NCBI GenBank assembly: GCA_023416955.1
Contig: JAEZGM010000047.1
Location: 22,457-86,456 of the forward strand
Length of the DNA stretch: 64,000 nucleotides
Origin: Bacillota bacterium
GTDB taxonomy: Bacteria > Bacillota > Clostridia > Oscillospirales > Acutalibacteraceae
Reading direction: 5' to 3'
The translations under genes were made by a program, and so were the position numbers. The first letter of the stretch is position 1. Each line of letters opens with the position of its first letter. The notes under the pieces are model-generated. The model ran no database searches. It was not told the origin of the DNA and saw nothing but the letters and a program-made list of their open reading frames with translations. Positions 1-8,497 of this stretch are shown here, piece after piece.

Positions 1-351
1 TCCGGGGCCGGTTACTACCGTTGTCACGCCGGCTTCCAGTGCCTCGGTAAAACAGCGGTCCATTGGGTTGATCGCATCGATTCCGCGCAGCTGCGGAGTA
101 ACAGGGTCGGTTTCTTCATTCAGATCATCGCCCTCGAAGCCAAGGCTGTCCTCACACATACCCAGATGCGTGTGCGCGTCGATAAAACCCGGGTACACGC
201 CCGCGCCGTGAACGTCAACAAGTTCCTCCTCAGTCGCGGGGAGTTTGTCCATGCTGCCTAAGGCGGAAATTTTGCCTTCTTCTATTTGAATCCATCCGTT
301 GGGAATCACGTCGGATGCCATAGTATAAATCTTAGCGTTAATGATGTACAT
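1..351 (-). CDS. Amidohydrolase, N-terminal part (cut by window edge)
   Basis: The first ~117 residues of a metal-dependent amidohydrolase of the imidazolonepropionase/dihydroorotase-like superfamily. An N-terminal beta-sandwich strand (MYIINAKIYTM) is followed by the metal-binding DAHTHLG motif near residue 59, which opens the TIM barrel. The ATG at 351 is the first start in the open frame. The catalytic C-terminal part lies outside the window, so substrate cannot be assigned. It is separated from the yabR-like gene by a hairpin and is probably an independent unit. Confidence 0.85.
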   Translation of the reverse strand, partial: MYIINAKIYTMASDVIPNGWIQIEEGKISALGSMDKLPATEEELVDVHGAGVYPGFIDAHTHLGMCEDSLGFEGDDLNEETDPVTPQLRGIDAINPMDRCFTEALEAGVTTVVTGPG

Positions 352-429
352 GTTTTGACCATCCCTTCACTGCCAAGTTTGAAAACATGTTTTTCAAACT
401 TCCTCCAGCATCTCACAAGTACGAAGTAA

Positions 430-457
430 AATAGCGGAGTGCGTGCACTCCGCTATT
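430..457 (-). terminator. Terminator hairpin after the S1-domain gene
   Basis: A perfect 13-bp inverted repeat (AATAGCGGAGTGC) with a two-base centre, followed on the minus strand by TTTTACTT. It sits directly 3' of the S1-domain gene that ends at 463 and closes the yab/divIC operon. Confidence 0.8.
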
Positions 458-462
458 GCTGT

Positions 463-906
463 TTACCTGTTGGGGTTCGAATTGCCATGTTTCACAAACC
501 CGCCGCGTTTGGAATCAAGTCCTTTTTTCAAGTCAGACATTTTCTCGTCGCTGGTCTGCTTGAATTTAGACATCATGTCCTCAAAACTGGCAGATTCATT
601 TTTTCTTGCCTGCCACTCGAAATTGCCCGGCCGCGTAGCCGCAGGAGCAGGCGCATTGCTTCTTGACGGAGGCGGTACCGCTTTTTTCATTGACAGGCTT
701 ACCTTGCCGTCTTCGCTGATACTCATGATTTTTACTTTGACGGTTTGATTTTCCGTAACAAAATCACGAATTTCCTTAACAAAAGTGGGTGCCACTTCTG
801 AAATATGTACCATACCGGTTTTTCCGCCCGGCAACTCCACAAAAGCACCGAATTTAGTAATCCCTGTTACTTTGCCTTCCAGAACTGTTCCTACCTCAAG
901 CTGCAT
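463..906 (-). CDS. yabR: S1 RNA-binding domain protein (YabR-like)
   Basis: A 147-residue protein with one N-terminal S1/OB-fold domain (about residues 1-75; VGTVLEGKVTGITKFGAFVE and a GMVHISE segment), then a low-complexity Pro/Ala/Arg and Lys-rich tail. It resembles the B. subtilis YabR/general stress protein 13 family, which binds RNA or ribosomes; its precise role is not settled. It follows divIC, the same order as in Bacillus. The ATG at 906 has a G-rich ribosome site (GGGGGA), somewhat distant. Confidence 0.88.
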   Translation of the reverse strand: MQLEVGTVLEGKVTGITKFGAFVELPGGKTGMVHISEVAPTFVKEIRDFVTENQTVKVKIMSISEDGKVSLSMKKAVPPPSRSNAPAPAATRPGNFEWQARKNESASFEDMMSKFKQTSDEKMSDLKKGLDSKRGGFVKHGNSNPNR

Positions 907-939
907 ATGTATGCAATATCCCCCTTAAAATTCGAGCCA

Positions 940-1242
940 TTAGTTACCGGCTATATTTACAAAAACACGCTCACCCGGTTTCGCCATATGAAGCGATTCA
1001 CGTGCGACCCGCTCCATATAATCGTTACTCGCGTTGGCACCCGTGCTCAAAGCATGTTTAATGTCTTCATTCTTTATTTCCTGAATCTGTATTTTCTGTT
1101 GGACAGCCGCCAGTTCCTGACGTTTTTGACTAATTTGAACCTGCTGATTTACAAGCGCAACAACAGTATAAGCCGCAAAAGCAAAAATAGCAATACGCAA
1201 CAAGAAACTGCCCTTATGTTTTTTTCGTTTGATGACTTTCAT
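940..1242 (-). CDS. divIC: Septum formation initiator DivIC/FtsL-like
   Basis: A 100-residue bitopic membrane protein with a basic N terminus (MKVIKRKKHKG), one transmembrane helix at about 13-32, then an extracellular coiled coil (about 35-65). DivIC forms the DivIB-DivIC-FtsL complex of the divisome. The start lies inside the end of yabQ (29-bp overlap), suggesting translational coupling. The position between yabQ and yabR is the conserved Firmicute order, which separates it from other short coiled-coil membrane proteins. Confidence 0.85.
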   Translation of the reverse strand: MKVIKRKKHKGSFLLRIAIFAFAAYTVVALVNQQVQISQKRQELAAVQQKIQIQEIKNEDIKHALSTGANASNDYMERVARESLHMAKPGERVFVNIAGN

Positions 1243-1801
1243 TTTTCAGCACCGGCCCTCTCCGTTTTGCTGTTTTCCTACCCTTCGGGGATTTCTTTTT
1301 CTTTTTTCCTATCGGTTTACTGTTGTTCTGATTATACACTATTTGTCTGCGCTCTTTCAAGCGTTTTCTCTGATTTCCGGCGGCAATTTTAATATTTTTG
1401 CACAGAATTTCTATTCTTCGGTGTATCCATCGAAAAAATTTCCGAAAAACACGTTTTACCGGGTAAATCAGGTATTTATGAAGAACGTTTGTGACGAACC
1501 GAAAAACCTGAATTGTCACCATGCCCACAGTCAAGAAATAGAGGCAGCAGCCGATTATTTCCCCACACAGAATATAAAAACGGACTTCCCCATAGCTCAC
1601 GCCGAGCGAGAGCAGAAATGTAACAAATGCCGCGCAAACCATATAAAACAGATCCTGAAAAAATACCGCTCGCTTTTCCGGGCGCAGCACTGTGCGGTAA
1701 ATACGGAAAATATCATAAAATGCACCAAGCAGCACGCCGACAATAATAGAAATCGCAAAACCCTGTATCTGTGAATTAAAAGAAGAATACAATGGGCTCA
1801 C
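1214..1801 (-). CDS. yabQ: Spore cortex biosynthesis protein YabQ
   Basis: A 195-residue membrane protein with hydrophobic helices in the first ~110 residues and a long, very basic C-terminal tail. YabQ localises to the forespore outer membrane and is needed for cortex formation in Bacillus. The call rests on the N-terminal membrane topology and on its place immediately after yabP. The start is uncertain: GTG at 1801 nearly touches the AGGGAG ribosome site, while an in-frame TTG at 1792 has better spacing. Confidence 0.82.
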   Translation of the reverse strand: MSPLYSSFNSQIQGFAISIIVGVLLGAFYDIFRIYRTVLRPEKRAVFFQDLFYMVCAAFVTFLLSLGVSYGEVRFYILCGEIIGCCLYFLTVGMVTIQVFRFVTNVLHKYLIYPVKRVFRKFFRWIHRRIEILCKNIKIAAGNQRKRLKERRQIVYNQNNSKPIGKKKKKSPKGRKTAKRRGPVLKNESHQTKKT

Positions 1802-1804
1802 TCC

Positions 1805-2083
1805 CTATTTGAACAGCCTTGAAAGAAAGCCGGCGGAGGGCCTGTTGTCAGAATAGGTCATGGAAGTGATTTCCCCCGCCAGATTGAGCTCCCCCGTTTC
1901 AACGTTCAGCTTATTGATTTTCAGCTGTGCACCGTGGATAACCAGCTCCCCCAGATCGGTATAGGCAACAATAGTCTGTTCATCGAAGCTGTCTACATTT
2001 GAGACACCCGTGGCGGTAAGCGTTTTTCTGTTTTCAACGATCAGGCTGTGGGGTACTTTCACAGCTTTTTTTTCTTCAGTCAT
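1805..2083 (-). CDS. yabP: Sporulation protein YabP
   Basis: A 92-residue protein of the YabP/YqfC family. The core shows the family pattern HSLIVENRKTLTATGV, a central acidic segment, then a GELVIHG strand. YabP is a sporulation protein that acts with YabQ in the mother cell. The gene is preceded by an AGGTAGTTGAGATG-type ribosome site and followed within a few bases by yabQ. Confidence 0.9.
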   Translation of the reverse strand: MTEEKKAVKVPHSLIVENRKTLTATGVSNVDSFDEQTIVAYTDLGELVIHGAQLKINKLNVETGELNLAGEITSMTYSDNRPSAGFLSRLFK

Positions 2084-2169
2084 CTCAACTACCTCCTACC
2101 TGTTCATACCTAATTTGTATGCGGCAGGAGGGGGACATATACTAGGGCTTTTTTATTTATAAATAGGAC

Positions 2170-2430
2170 CTACAGCGCTTTGGGCTCGTCGGACAGAATT
2201 TTGTACATTTCCTCCGCTTCACCTTTTTTTGCGTATTCATTCACGCTGAGAATTTGCGCCTTTACGCTGCGCGAGCCGAGTTGAAGCTCGAGAACATCGC
2301 CGGACTTCACTTCATAAGAAGCGCGGGCAGCTTTTCCGTTCACGATGATACGGCCTGCATCGCAGGCTTCATTTGCCACGGTGCGCCGTTTAATAATACG
2401 GGATACTTTCAAATATTTATCAAGTCTCAT
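2170..2430 (-). CDS. rqcP: S4-domain RNA-binding protein (RqcP/YabO, Hsp15-like)
   Basis: An 86-residue S4 RNA-binding protein (MRLDKYLKVSRIIKRR, then a GRIIVNGKAAR loop). RqcP binds 50S ribosomal subunits carrying stalled peptidyl-tRNA and works with RqcH in alanine tailing during ribosome quality control. It lies in the conserved mazG-yabO-yabP context. A 67-bp inverted-terminus repeat ends only 16 bases upstream of the ATG, so any transcript from further upstream carries it in the leader; AAAGGA serves as ribosome site. Confidence 0.9.
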   Translation of the reverse strand: MRLDKYLKVSRIIKRRTVANEACDAGRIIVNGKAARASYEVKSGDVLELQLGSRSVKAQILSVNEYAKKGEAEEMYKILSDEPKAL

Positions 2431-2446
2431 AAAAATCCTTTCAATA

Positions 2447-2513
2447 TAGTCAGTACACTTTAGAAAACATCCAAGAAAATGGTGATTGGTTCTGTTTTCA
2501 AATTTACTGACTA
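2447..2513. repeat. 67-bp inverted-terminus repeat, family A copy 1
   Basis: Ends are TAGTCAGTACA and its imperfect inverse TTTACTGACTA, with the shared interior AACATCCAAGAAAATGG. It matches copies at 17,792, 17,891 (reverse orientation) and 24,499 almost base for base. It lies between hup and rqcP. No coding potential; looks like a miniature (MITE/REP-like) element. Confidence 0.85.
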
Positions 2514-2555
2514 TACGCTCTTTTGAACCGGATATTAAATATAGGTAGAAAAACA

Positions 2556-2584
2556 GGGCTGTAACATAAAATTCGTTACAGCCC
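2556..2584 (-). terminator. Terminator hairpin after HU
   Basis: A perfect 10-bp stem (GGGCTGTAAC / GTTACAGCCC) with a 9-base loop, 16 bases 3' of the HU stop codon on the minus strand, followed by TGTTTTTC. It probably separates hup from rqcP. Confidence 0.8.
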
Positions 2585-2600
2585 CAAATAGCAGTTAAAT

Positions 2601-2876
2601 TTATTTCACTGTTGCATCCTTGAATGCTTTGCCAGCTTTGAAAGCCGGAACTTTGGAAGCCGGAATTGTAATCGGGGAATTCGTTCTCGGGTCGCGGCCC
2701 TGACGCTCGCTGCGGGAGCGAACTTCAAAAGTACCAAATCCAACAATCTGTACTTTCTCTTCATTGGCAACTGCTGAAATGATGGTATCGAGTACTGCGT
2801 TCACCGCATTATCAGCATCTTTTTTTGACATACCGGCTTTTTCTGCAACAGCAGAAATCAATTCAGTCTTATTCAT
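2601..2876 (-). CDS. hup: HU-family DNA-binding protein
   Basis: A 91-residue HU/IHF-type nucleoid protein. It opens with MNKTELISAVAEKAGMSKKD, has the hinge VGFGTFEVRSRSERQGRDP and the beta-arm proline NSPITIPAS, at full family length. HU binds and bends DNA as a dimer. Its place inside the yab block, between mazG and rqcP, is common in Clostridia but not in B. subtilis. The strong ribosome site (GGAGG) and its own terminator fit an abundant monocistronic product. Confidence 0.96.
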   Translation of the reverse strand: MNKTELISAVAEKAGMSKKDADNAVNAVLDTIISAVANEEKVQIVGFGTFEVRSRSERQGRDPRTNSPITIPASKVPAFKAGKAFKDATVK

Positions 2877-2926
2877 TTAATTTGAACCTCCATTTTTTTT
2901 ATTGTTCAACAGCCTCAAGCTGAGAA

Positions 2927-3739
2927 TCATGAAATCGATTTGGCCTCGTTCCAAAGCCGATCCAACTCGTTGGGTGAAGATGTCTGCATATCAATTCCGT
3001 GTTCCTGAGCAAGTCGTTCTACTTTTTCAAACCGTTCAATGAAATTTTCACACGACTGGCTGAGGGCCTGTTCCGGCTCAACCTCAAGAAAACGGGATAC
3101 ATTGACTACAGAAAACAAAAGGTCGCCCAGTTCTTCCGTAGAATCCGTATGACTGCCGGAAGCGATTGCATCCTTTAACTCAAGGGTTTCTTCAGCAACC
3201 TTATCCAAAGCACCGGAAACATCGGGCCAGTCAAAACCAACTTTAGAAGCTTTCGCCTGAACTTTGGCGCTTCGCATCAATGCAGGGAGAGCCTTTGAAA
3301 CGCTTCTGAGCACCTGCGACTGCGTAACCTGATTTTTTGTCTTTTTCTTAATTTCGTCCCAGTTGACCAGTACTTCCTCGGAATCAGCAACCTTAGTGTC
3401 ACCAAAAACATGAGGGTGGCGTATCACCATCTTTTGAGCGATTCCATCCACGACATCCGAAAAATCGAAACGACCCTGCTCACTTTCTAACTGAGAATGA
3501 AACAGCACCTGTAAAAGCACATCGCCCAATTCTTCTTTGAGCAATTCTGGATCATCATTGTCGATGGCCTCCACAGCTTCATACGTTTCTTCAATCAGAC
3601 AGTTTCGAATGCTTTGGTGAGACTGTTCCCTGTCCCATGGGCAGCCTTCGGGAGAACGCAGGATACGCATGATATTCAGCAAATCGTCAATAGTATACCT
3701 ACTCTTCTGCGTAAAATCCAAAATTATAGTCCCCATCAT
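2927..3739 (-). CDS. mazG: Nucleoside triphosphate pyrophosphohydrolase MazG
   Basis: A 270-residue protein with two tandem MazG domains. The first (about 15-125) carries SPEGCPWDREQSHQSI and the metal-binding EExxE...ExxD pattern (EETYEAVEAID, EELGDVL). The second (about 165-255) carries EETLELKDAI and EELGDLLFSV. MazG hydrolyses NTPs/dNTPs to NMP and PPi. In Bacillus the equivalent YabN carries an extra N-terminal methylase domain, which is absent here. The gene follows the SpoVB-like flippase with a 27-bp gap. Confidence 0.95.
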   Translation of the reverse strand: MMGTIILDFTQKSRYTIDDLLNIMRILRSPEGCPWDREQSHQSIRNCLIEETYEAVEAIDNDDPELLKEELGDVLLQVLFHSQLESEQGRFDFSDVVDGIAQKMVIRHPHVFGDTKVADSEEVLVNWDEIKKKTKNQVTQSQVLRSVSKALPALMRSAKVQAKASKVGFDWPDVSGALDKVAEETLELKDAIASGSHTDSTEELGDLLFSVVNVSRFLEVEPEQALSQSCENFIERFEKVERLAQEHGIDMQTSSPNELDRLWNEAKSIS

Positions 3740-3766
3740 TTTATAATCGGTGAAACTGGTATTATT

Positions 3767-5533
3767 TTACCTTATCCAATTATGTTTTTCAAGTATTTTT
3801 GCAATTTTTTGTCCTTTTGGAAGCATTAAAATATCACTTTTGTGCAGTGCTTTGAACCAAAGCATACAAATAATGTAAATCACCGCCGCAACACCGACTG
3901 CGAGAAGGGTCGCCAGCCTGTCAGGTAGGAAGGAAGCAGCCGCAATCTGCACGAAATAAGCAGCTGCAACACAGATTGCCGAGGACAGTAGCGGCTTTAC
4001 GAAAATCACCATAAAGTTCGGTACAATCCTCGTTTCCCTGCAAAGAAAATAGAGTGAAAATACTGTGATGAACAAGTAGCAAATCAGGGTTCCCGTACCT
4101 GCGCCCACTACATTGATATGCGGAATTCCGACAAGCGTATAATTCAGTACCAGTTTGATCACGAGCCCTATGGCGAGCAGCTTAACAGGAATATCTACAC
4201 GGCCGACAGCCTGAAGCATACTGTTGATCGGGGTGCTCATCGCCGCAAAAATCGCGGCAATACCCATGATTGCCAGAATCTTGCCAATGATGGCGGGGGA
4301 ATTGGCCGCGCCGCCGTAAAGCAGCCTTACAATCGGCCCGGAAAGAACCGAAAGCCCCAGGCCGGAGGGTATTGTAATCATCGCAATAATGCGCAAAACC
4401 GTTTCAATGCTGGACTTGATTTTCTTCGGGTCGCCACGCGTCCACGCATCTGTAACGTTGGGAAGGGCGCTGACACCAAACGCCTGTGTAATTGCCGGAA
4501 CAAGCATAAATAGTGTGTTTGCGTTTGTAAAACAGCCGAAAAGATGTGTGGGAACGTTGTTCATTTGTACAACGACGGAGGGAATGTCGTTCTTGTACAT
4601 ATCCAGAATGACCTGTGAATTTCCCACCATAATATCATTGATACGCCGCTTTAAAAATGTAGCGTCAATCAGTGTGGACAAATTTACCGCGATAGAACCA
4701 AGTGCGATCGGCAAAGCGGTGCGGATCAGGCGCGACCTTGTTACCCTCATCGGAACAGGGCGCGGCGCACCGCGCAACATTTCCAGTGTGATTCCGTCAC
4801 CGTTCTTTTTGTGATACAGGAATAAGAAAATAAACCCGATTACGGAGCCTATGGTAACGCCGAAAATAGCGCCTGCAGCAGCATAAGGCAGCGTTGCCTG
4901 TTTGGCGAAATCGGCGGAAACCTGTTTAATTCCGTAAACCGTACCTTTTGCGGCGAATTCCTTCATGCCGGACTGAATGACCAGATAGGCGGCGGTCAGA
5001 CCAAAAACCAGCTTGGAAAGTGCCTCTAAAATTTCGGAAATCGCCGTTGGGTACATATTGCGCAGCCCTTCATAGTACCCGCGGTAAATCGCCATCAAAC
5101 TATTGAAAAAGATTGCCGGAGCCAATGCATAAATCGCCGGCAGCGCGCTTTGCGGATTATTGCTGTCCGCATACTGCACATAAGGTTTCGCACCGAAAAA
5201 CATGATAGAAAACGCGATGATTCCCAAAATAATAAATATCTTAGTGGAAACCGTATGAATCTGCCGGATATCACGATAACGGCCGCGCGCAGCGCTTTCC
5301 GAAACAAGCCGGGAAATCGCAATCGGAAACCCGGCGGTTGCAAGACTGAAAATGGGGAAATACAATGCGTATGCGTTCCCAAAATATCCGTTTCCCACGG
5401 GAGTGAGTATCCACGCAAGCGGAATCTTAAAAAGCGCACCGATAATTTTTACAAGTGCGATTGCGACCATCAGGATCAGGGCGCCATGCAGAAAACTTTG
5501 CTTGCCCATACCTGCTGATTTTTTGCCATTCAT
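3767..5533 (-). CDS. SpoVB/YabM-like polysaccharide (lipid II-type) flippase
   Basis: A 588-residue multi-pass protein of the MOP superfamily (MviN/SpoVB/RfbX-type) with about 14 hydrophobic segments, starting after a short basic N terminus. The PLAWILTPVGNGYFGNAY segment and the SRLVSE motif at the second helix are typical of the SpoVB/YabM branch. Family members export undecaprenyl-linked precursors; SpoVB itself acts in spore cortex synthesis. The yabM-position (upstream of mazG) argues for a YabM orthologue, but SpoVB cannot be excluded. Confidence 0.9.
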   Translation of the reverse strand: MNGKKSAGMGKQSFLHGALILMVAIALVKIIGALFKIPLAWILTPVGNGYFGNAYALYFPIFSLATAGFPIAISRLVSESAARGRYRDIRQIHTVSTKIFIILGIIAFSIMFFGAKPYVQYADSNNPQSALPAIYALAPAIFFNSLMAIYRGYYEGLRNMYPTAISEILEALSKLVFGLTAAYLVIQSGMKEFAAKGTVYGIKQVSADFAKQATLPYAAAGAIFGVTIGSVIGFIFLFLYHKKNGDGITLEMLRGAPRPVPMRVTRSRLIRTALPIALGSIAVNLSTLIDATFLKRRINDIMVGNSQVILDMYKNDIPSVVVQMNNVPTHLFGCFTNANTLFMLVPAITQAFGVSALPNVTDAWTRGDPKKIKSSIETVLRIIAMITIPSGLGLSVLSGPIVRLLYGGAANSPAIIGKILAIMGIAAIFAAMSTPINSMLQAVGRVDIPVKLLAIGLVIKLVLNYTLVGIPHINVVGAGTGTLICYLFITVFSLYFLCRETRIVPNFMVIFVKPLLSSAICVAAAYFVQIAAASFLPDRLATLLAVGVAAVIYIICMLWFKALHKSDILMLPKGQKIAKILEKHNWIR

Positions 5534-5663
5534 CGCGACACATCCATTTCAAGTTTGGTAAATATCCAATATCATCTAATATATTATTTTACACACAATG
5601 TATACGAAAACAATGAAAATATTATGAACAACAGCCCGCGAGGCACTGTTGTTCAATAGTAAA

Positions 5664-5704
5664 GTAACCGCTGATTGTCTAACGACTTAATCATGGTTCG
5701 CTTA
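5664..5704. repeat. Family B inverted-terminus element, internally deleted remnant
   Basis: GTAACCGCTGATT at the left and ACGACTTAATCAT near the right match the two ends of the ~90-bp elements at 23,094 and 32,752, but the middle is missing. It lies in the 300-bp gap upstream of the SpoVB-like gene, which otherwise shows only A+T-rich sequence and a hairpin. Confidence 0.6.
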
Positions 5705-5773
5705 AGTAAACAGTCTAAGCCGGAATAAGCCTAAAAATGGGGGGCTGGAAACGACCCAAAGCAATCTTCCCAT

Positions 5774-5823
5774 AAAGAGGGTGTTGCAAAATGAGTTTTC
5801 ATCCATTTTGCAACACCCTCTTT
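5774..5823 (-). terminator. Terminator hairpin, GGTG(C/T)TGCAAAATG family copy 1
   Basis: A 20-bp perfect inverted repeat (AAAGAGGGTGTTGCAAAATG) around a 10-base loop, 14 bases 3' of the zinc-ribbon gene. It has T-runs on both sides and could work in both directions. Its core recurs in hairpins at 19,555 and 47,274. Confidence 0.8.
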
Positions 5824-5837
5824 GCGATAATTGTAAA

Positions 5838-6203
5838 TCAGATGTCAGAAAGCTTTCTTCCGCATTTACTGCAATAAACTGCGCTTTGGGGATTTTCTTC
5901 CCCACATCCCTTGCAAATGAGCTTCTCGCGCATGGCAGCTAACTGTTCATTGACAGCGTCAAGCTGTTCGTAAAGGTCGTCAATCGCTGCAATGCATTCA
6001 CCAACCAGTTCGGAAGAATCATTGTCGGTCTTCTTTGCTTCATAGATTGTTCTGCCCAAAGTTTCGAAGCGTTTTGAAATTTCGTTATTCAAATCGGCTG
6101 CATTCAGTCTGAGCTTCGAAACATCTACAAACTGCCCTGCTTTCTTTCCGACCACGGTTGCGGCGGATTTTGCGTTAATCACAACATCATCAAAAAGTCC
6201 CAT
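5838..6203 (-). CDS. Zinc-ribbon domain protein, function unknown
   Basis: A 121-residue protein: about 95 residues of predicted helix/coiled coil, then a C-terminal zinc ribbon with two CxxC knuckles (ICKGCGEENP and YCSKCGRKL). No membrane segment. Such short helical zinc-ribbon proteins are common in Clostridia without a known role. Ribosome site AAGGAGTG precedes the ATG. It has its own terminator and no operon partners. Confidence 0.8.
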   Translation of the reverse strand: MGLFDDVVINAKSAATVVGKKAGQFVDVSKLRLNAADLNNEISKRFETLGRTIYEAKKTDNDSSELVGECIAAIDDLYEQLDAVNEQLAAMREKLICKGCGEENPQSAVYCSKCGRKLSDI

Positions 6204-6351
6204 AAAATCACACTCCTTAACACGGTAATATCTTTTTTCAAATTATAGCACCAACACCATATAAAATGCAATATGGTTCCCGCTCGTTCCTGCTTCCTCT
6301 CATCACGGAAGATGAAAGTGCCGCTGCTGCATTGCTGATATGCACAAGCCA

Positions 6352-7830
6352 TTACGGTATTGGACGAAACTTATTATAAATCGTTTTTACCTGATCTTTT
6401 CTGTTCATCATTTCCTCAAAGCGGCTGATATATTCGTAAGGATATTTAAAATTAAAAATACGTTCCAGTCTGTCGGAATCCGGGTCTTTGATTTTGCTGC
6501 TCGCACCCGCTCCGCACGCCAGAATCGTATGGGTCTCGTCCATAATATAAACATTGTATGGGCTTTCGTAACCTGGTTTCGCCCAACCTGTATTCTCCAG
6601 ATTTCCTACCATTCGGCTCTGGCGGTACAGGTAATACGGCGCGTAGCCGTTTTCCCGCAGCACCCTGCCGGCGTAATCCAGCATTTCCCCCGCCGCCCGG
6701 GCGTCTTTGCTGAACGGTTCGTCTTCTTCCTGCATCATTCTTGCCGAGCGTTTGAGCGCCAGTGTATGCACGGTAATACTTTCCGGCGTAAGGGCAGTCA
6801 CACGGTTGAGCGTGGACTGAAAACTTTCAACCGTATCGCCGGGCAAGCCGACAATCAAATCCATGTTGATATTCTGGAAGCCCAGCTTCCGCGCTAAATC
6901 AAACGCGGCAAGCGTCTGCTCCGTTGTATGGCGGCGGCCGATAAGCTTCAGCACGTCGTCGTTGAGCGTTTGCGGATTAATGCTGATGCGCGAAACGCCC
7001 CCGTTTTTCAGCGCCTGCAGTTTGCCGGCGGTTATGGTGTCAGGCCGCCCCGCCTCCACGGTGAATTCCCTGCAGTCGAAGAAATCAAAGCTAGTTCTGA
7101 CCATGCTGAGAAGTTCCGCAAGCTGTTCCGCCGACAGTGTGGTGGGGGTTCCTCCCCCGACATAGACGGATTCCAGCCGCAAATGAAGTTCCGAAGCAAT
7201 CCGCGCCGTATGGCGGATTTCCTCCTGCAGTAGCGCCAGATATTTTGGCATCAGCTTTGCCGTTTGTTCCACGGAGGAGGATACGAACGAGCAGTAGGAG
7301 CAGCGGCTGGGGCAAAACGGAATAGAGATGTAAAGACTGAATGAATCCGGCTTTGACTGTTCCAGCAGCTTTTCCTCATTGTGCATGGTAACGCGGCACA
7401 ACTCTGCCTTTTCTTCGGAAACGAGGTAGCTATTTCGGAAAGTTTCCAGCGCATTCTCTTCCCCCTGTGCTACCGAAAGGTGGCGCAGCAGCTTTACCGG
7501 GCGCACTCCGGTCAAAATGCCCCATTTGGGCGTAAATCCGCAGTACTCTGCCATTAAGCGGAATAGCAGGATTGCCATTCGGCGTTCCTGCTCCTTTTCG
7601 GTCTGCTCTTCCGCCGTGCACAGCAGCTCTGAAGCCTCCCCGTGATAGGAAGCCGCCGTCAGCCGCGCGGTAAGCTGGATTCCCCCCGGTGCCTGCCTTA
7701 TGCCGGTATATGCCAGTACGGAATCGTTACATTCTTTTTCCGTTACAATAATCTTCTGGTAAGGGAAAAAAATTCGGCATAAATTTTCCATTTCATAATG
7801 AAACGGATGATTATCAATAATTAAAGTCAT
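6352..7830 (-). CDS. hemZ: HemZ-type radical SAM coproporphyrinogen III oxidase
   Basis: About 492 residues. The radical-SAM Cys triad CPSRCSYC lies near residue 180, followed by YVGGGTPT and a GLPGDT motif typical of HemN/HemZ enzymes. HemZ catalyses oxygen-independent decarboxylation of coproporphyrinogen III, though some HemN-like members have other roles. The frame is open further 5' but the ATG at 7830 is preferred: it overlaps the end of the MBL gene by 17 bp and yields the usual HemZ N terminus (MTLIIDNHPF). Confidence 0.85.
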   Translation of the reverse strand: MTLIIDNHPFHYEMENLCRIFFPYQKIIVTEKECNDSVLAYTGIRQAPGGIQLTARLTAASYHGEASELLCTAEEQTEKEQERRMAILLFRLMAEYCGFTPKWGILTGVRPVKLLRHLSVAQGEENALETFRNSYLVSEEKAELCRVTMHNEEKLLEQSKPDSFSLYISIPFCPSRCSYCSFVSSSVEQTAKLMPKYLALLQEEIRHTARIASELHLRLESVYVGGGTPTTLSAEQLAELLSMVRTSFDFFDCREFTVEAGRPDTITAGKLQALKNGGVSRISINPQTLNDDVLKLIGRRHTTEQTLAAFDLARKLGFQNINMDLIVGLPGDTVESFQSTLNRVTALTPESITVHTLALKRSARMMQEEDEPFSKDARAAGEMLDYAGRVLRENGYAPYYLYRQSRMVGNLENTGWAKPGYESPYNVYIMDETHTILACGAGASSKIKDPDSDRLERIFNFKYPYEYISRFEEMMNRKDQVKTIYNKFRPIP

Positions 7831-8458
7831 AAGCGTTATTTCCCATGAAAGGGTTGTTCTTCCTCTCATATTCCAAAGTGGTTTCTGCTTCATGCCCCGG
7901 ATAGATGTGGTAATCCCCCTCCAGGTTTTTCAGCCTTTTCAGGGATTCCAGCATCTGCGGATAGCTTCCCGTCGGGAAATCCGTTCTTCCACAGGTACAC
8001 TTGAAAAGAGTATCGCCCGTAAAAATAGCGTTTTCCACAAGGTAGCAGCAACTTCCGATGGTATGACCCGGTGTGTGCAGCACATGGATGAGCAGCTCGC
8101 CCAGAGGGATGGTGTCCCCATCATTCAGCGCTGTGTCGGCAGTGAATGTCTGCAAATTTGATCCGGATCTTCCTGAAAGATTCAGAGAATGATCTGTAGT
8201 AAAAAGCATTTCATCGGAATAAATATAAATTTCAGCGCCGGTCAGCCGTTTTATTTCCGCCACGCCCATAATGTGATCATAATGACCATGCGTTAATAAG
8301 ATGGCTTTGACGCTTTCCGTTCCGGCGGAACGAACCGCCGCGGTCAGTTCATCCGCTTCAAAACCCGGGTCAATTACAGCGGTATCACCCGTTACCTCGT
8401 CAGTGAGCAGATAACAGTTCGAGGACGCAACGCCCCCGGTCATGCGTGTAACTTTCAT
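7814..8458 (-). CDS. MBL-fold metallo-hydrolase (glyoxalase II-like)
   Basis: A 214-residue metallo-beta-lactamase-fold hydrolase with the dinuclear metal motif THGHYDHIMG, the later metal ligands HTPGHT and FTGDTLF, and a C-terminal PGHE histidine. It belongs to the YcbL/glyoxalase II-like group of small hydrolases, whose substrates (thioesters such as S-lactoylglutathione analogues) vary. It overlaps hemZ, so the two are probably cotranslated. Confidence 0.9.
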   Translation of the reverse strand: MKVTRMTGGVASSNCYLLTDEVTGDTAVIDPGFEADELTAAVRSAGTESVKAILLTHGHYDHIMGVAEIKRLTGAEIYIYSDEMLFTTDHSLNLSGRSGSNLQTFTADTALNDGDTIPLGELLIHVLHTPGHTIGSCCYLVENAIFTGDTLFKCTCGRTDFPTGSYPQMLESLKRLKNLEGDYHIYPGHEAETTLEYERKNNPFMGNNAYDFNY

Positions 8459-8497
8459 ATCTTCACCCTATTTTTATTTTCAGTCCATACAAACGTA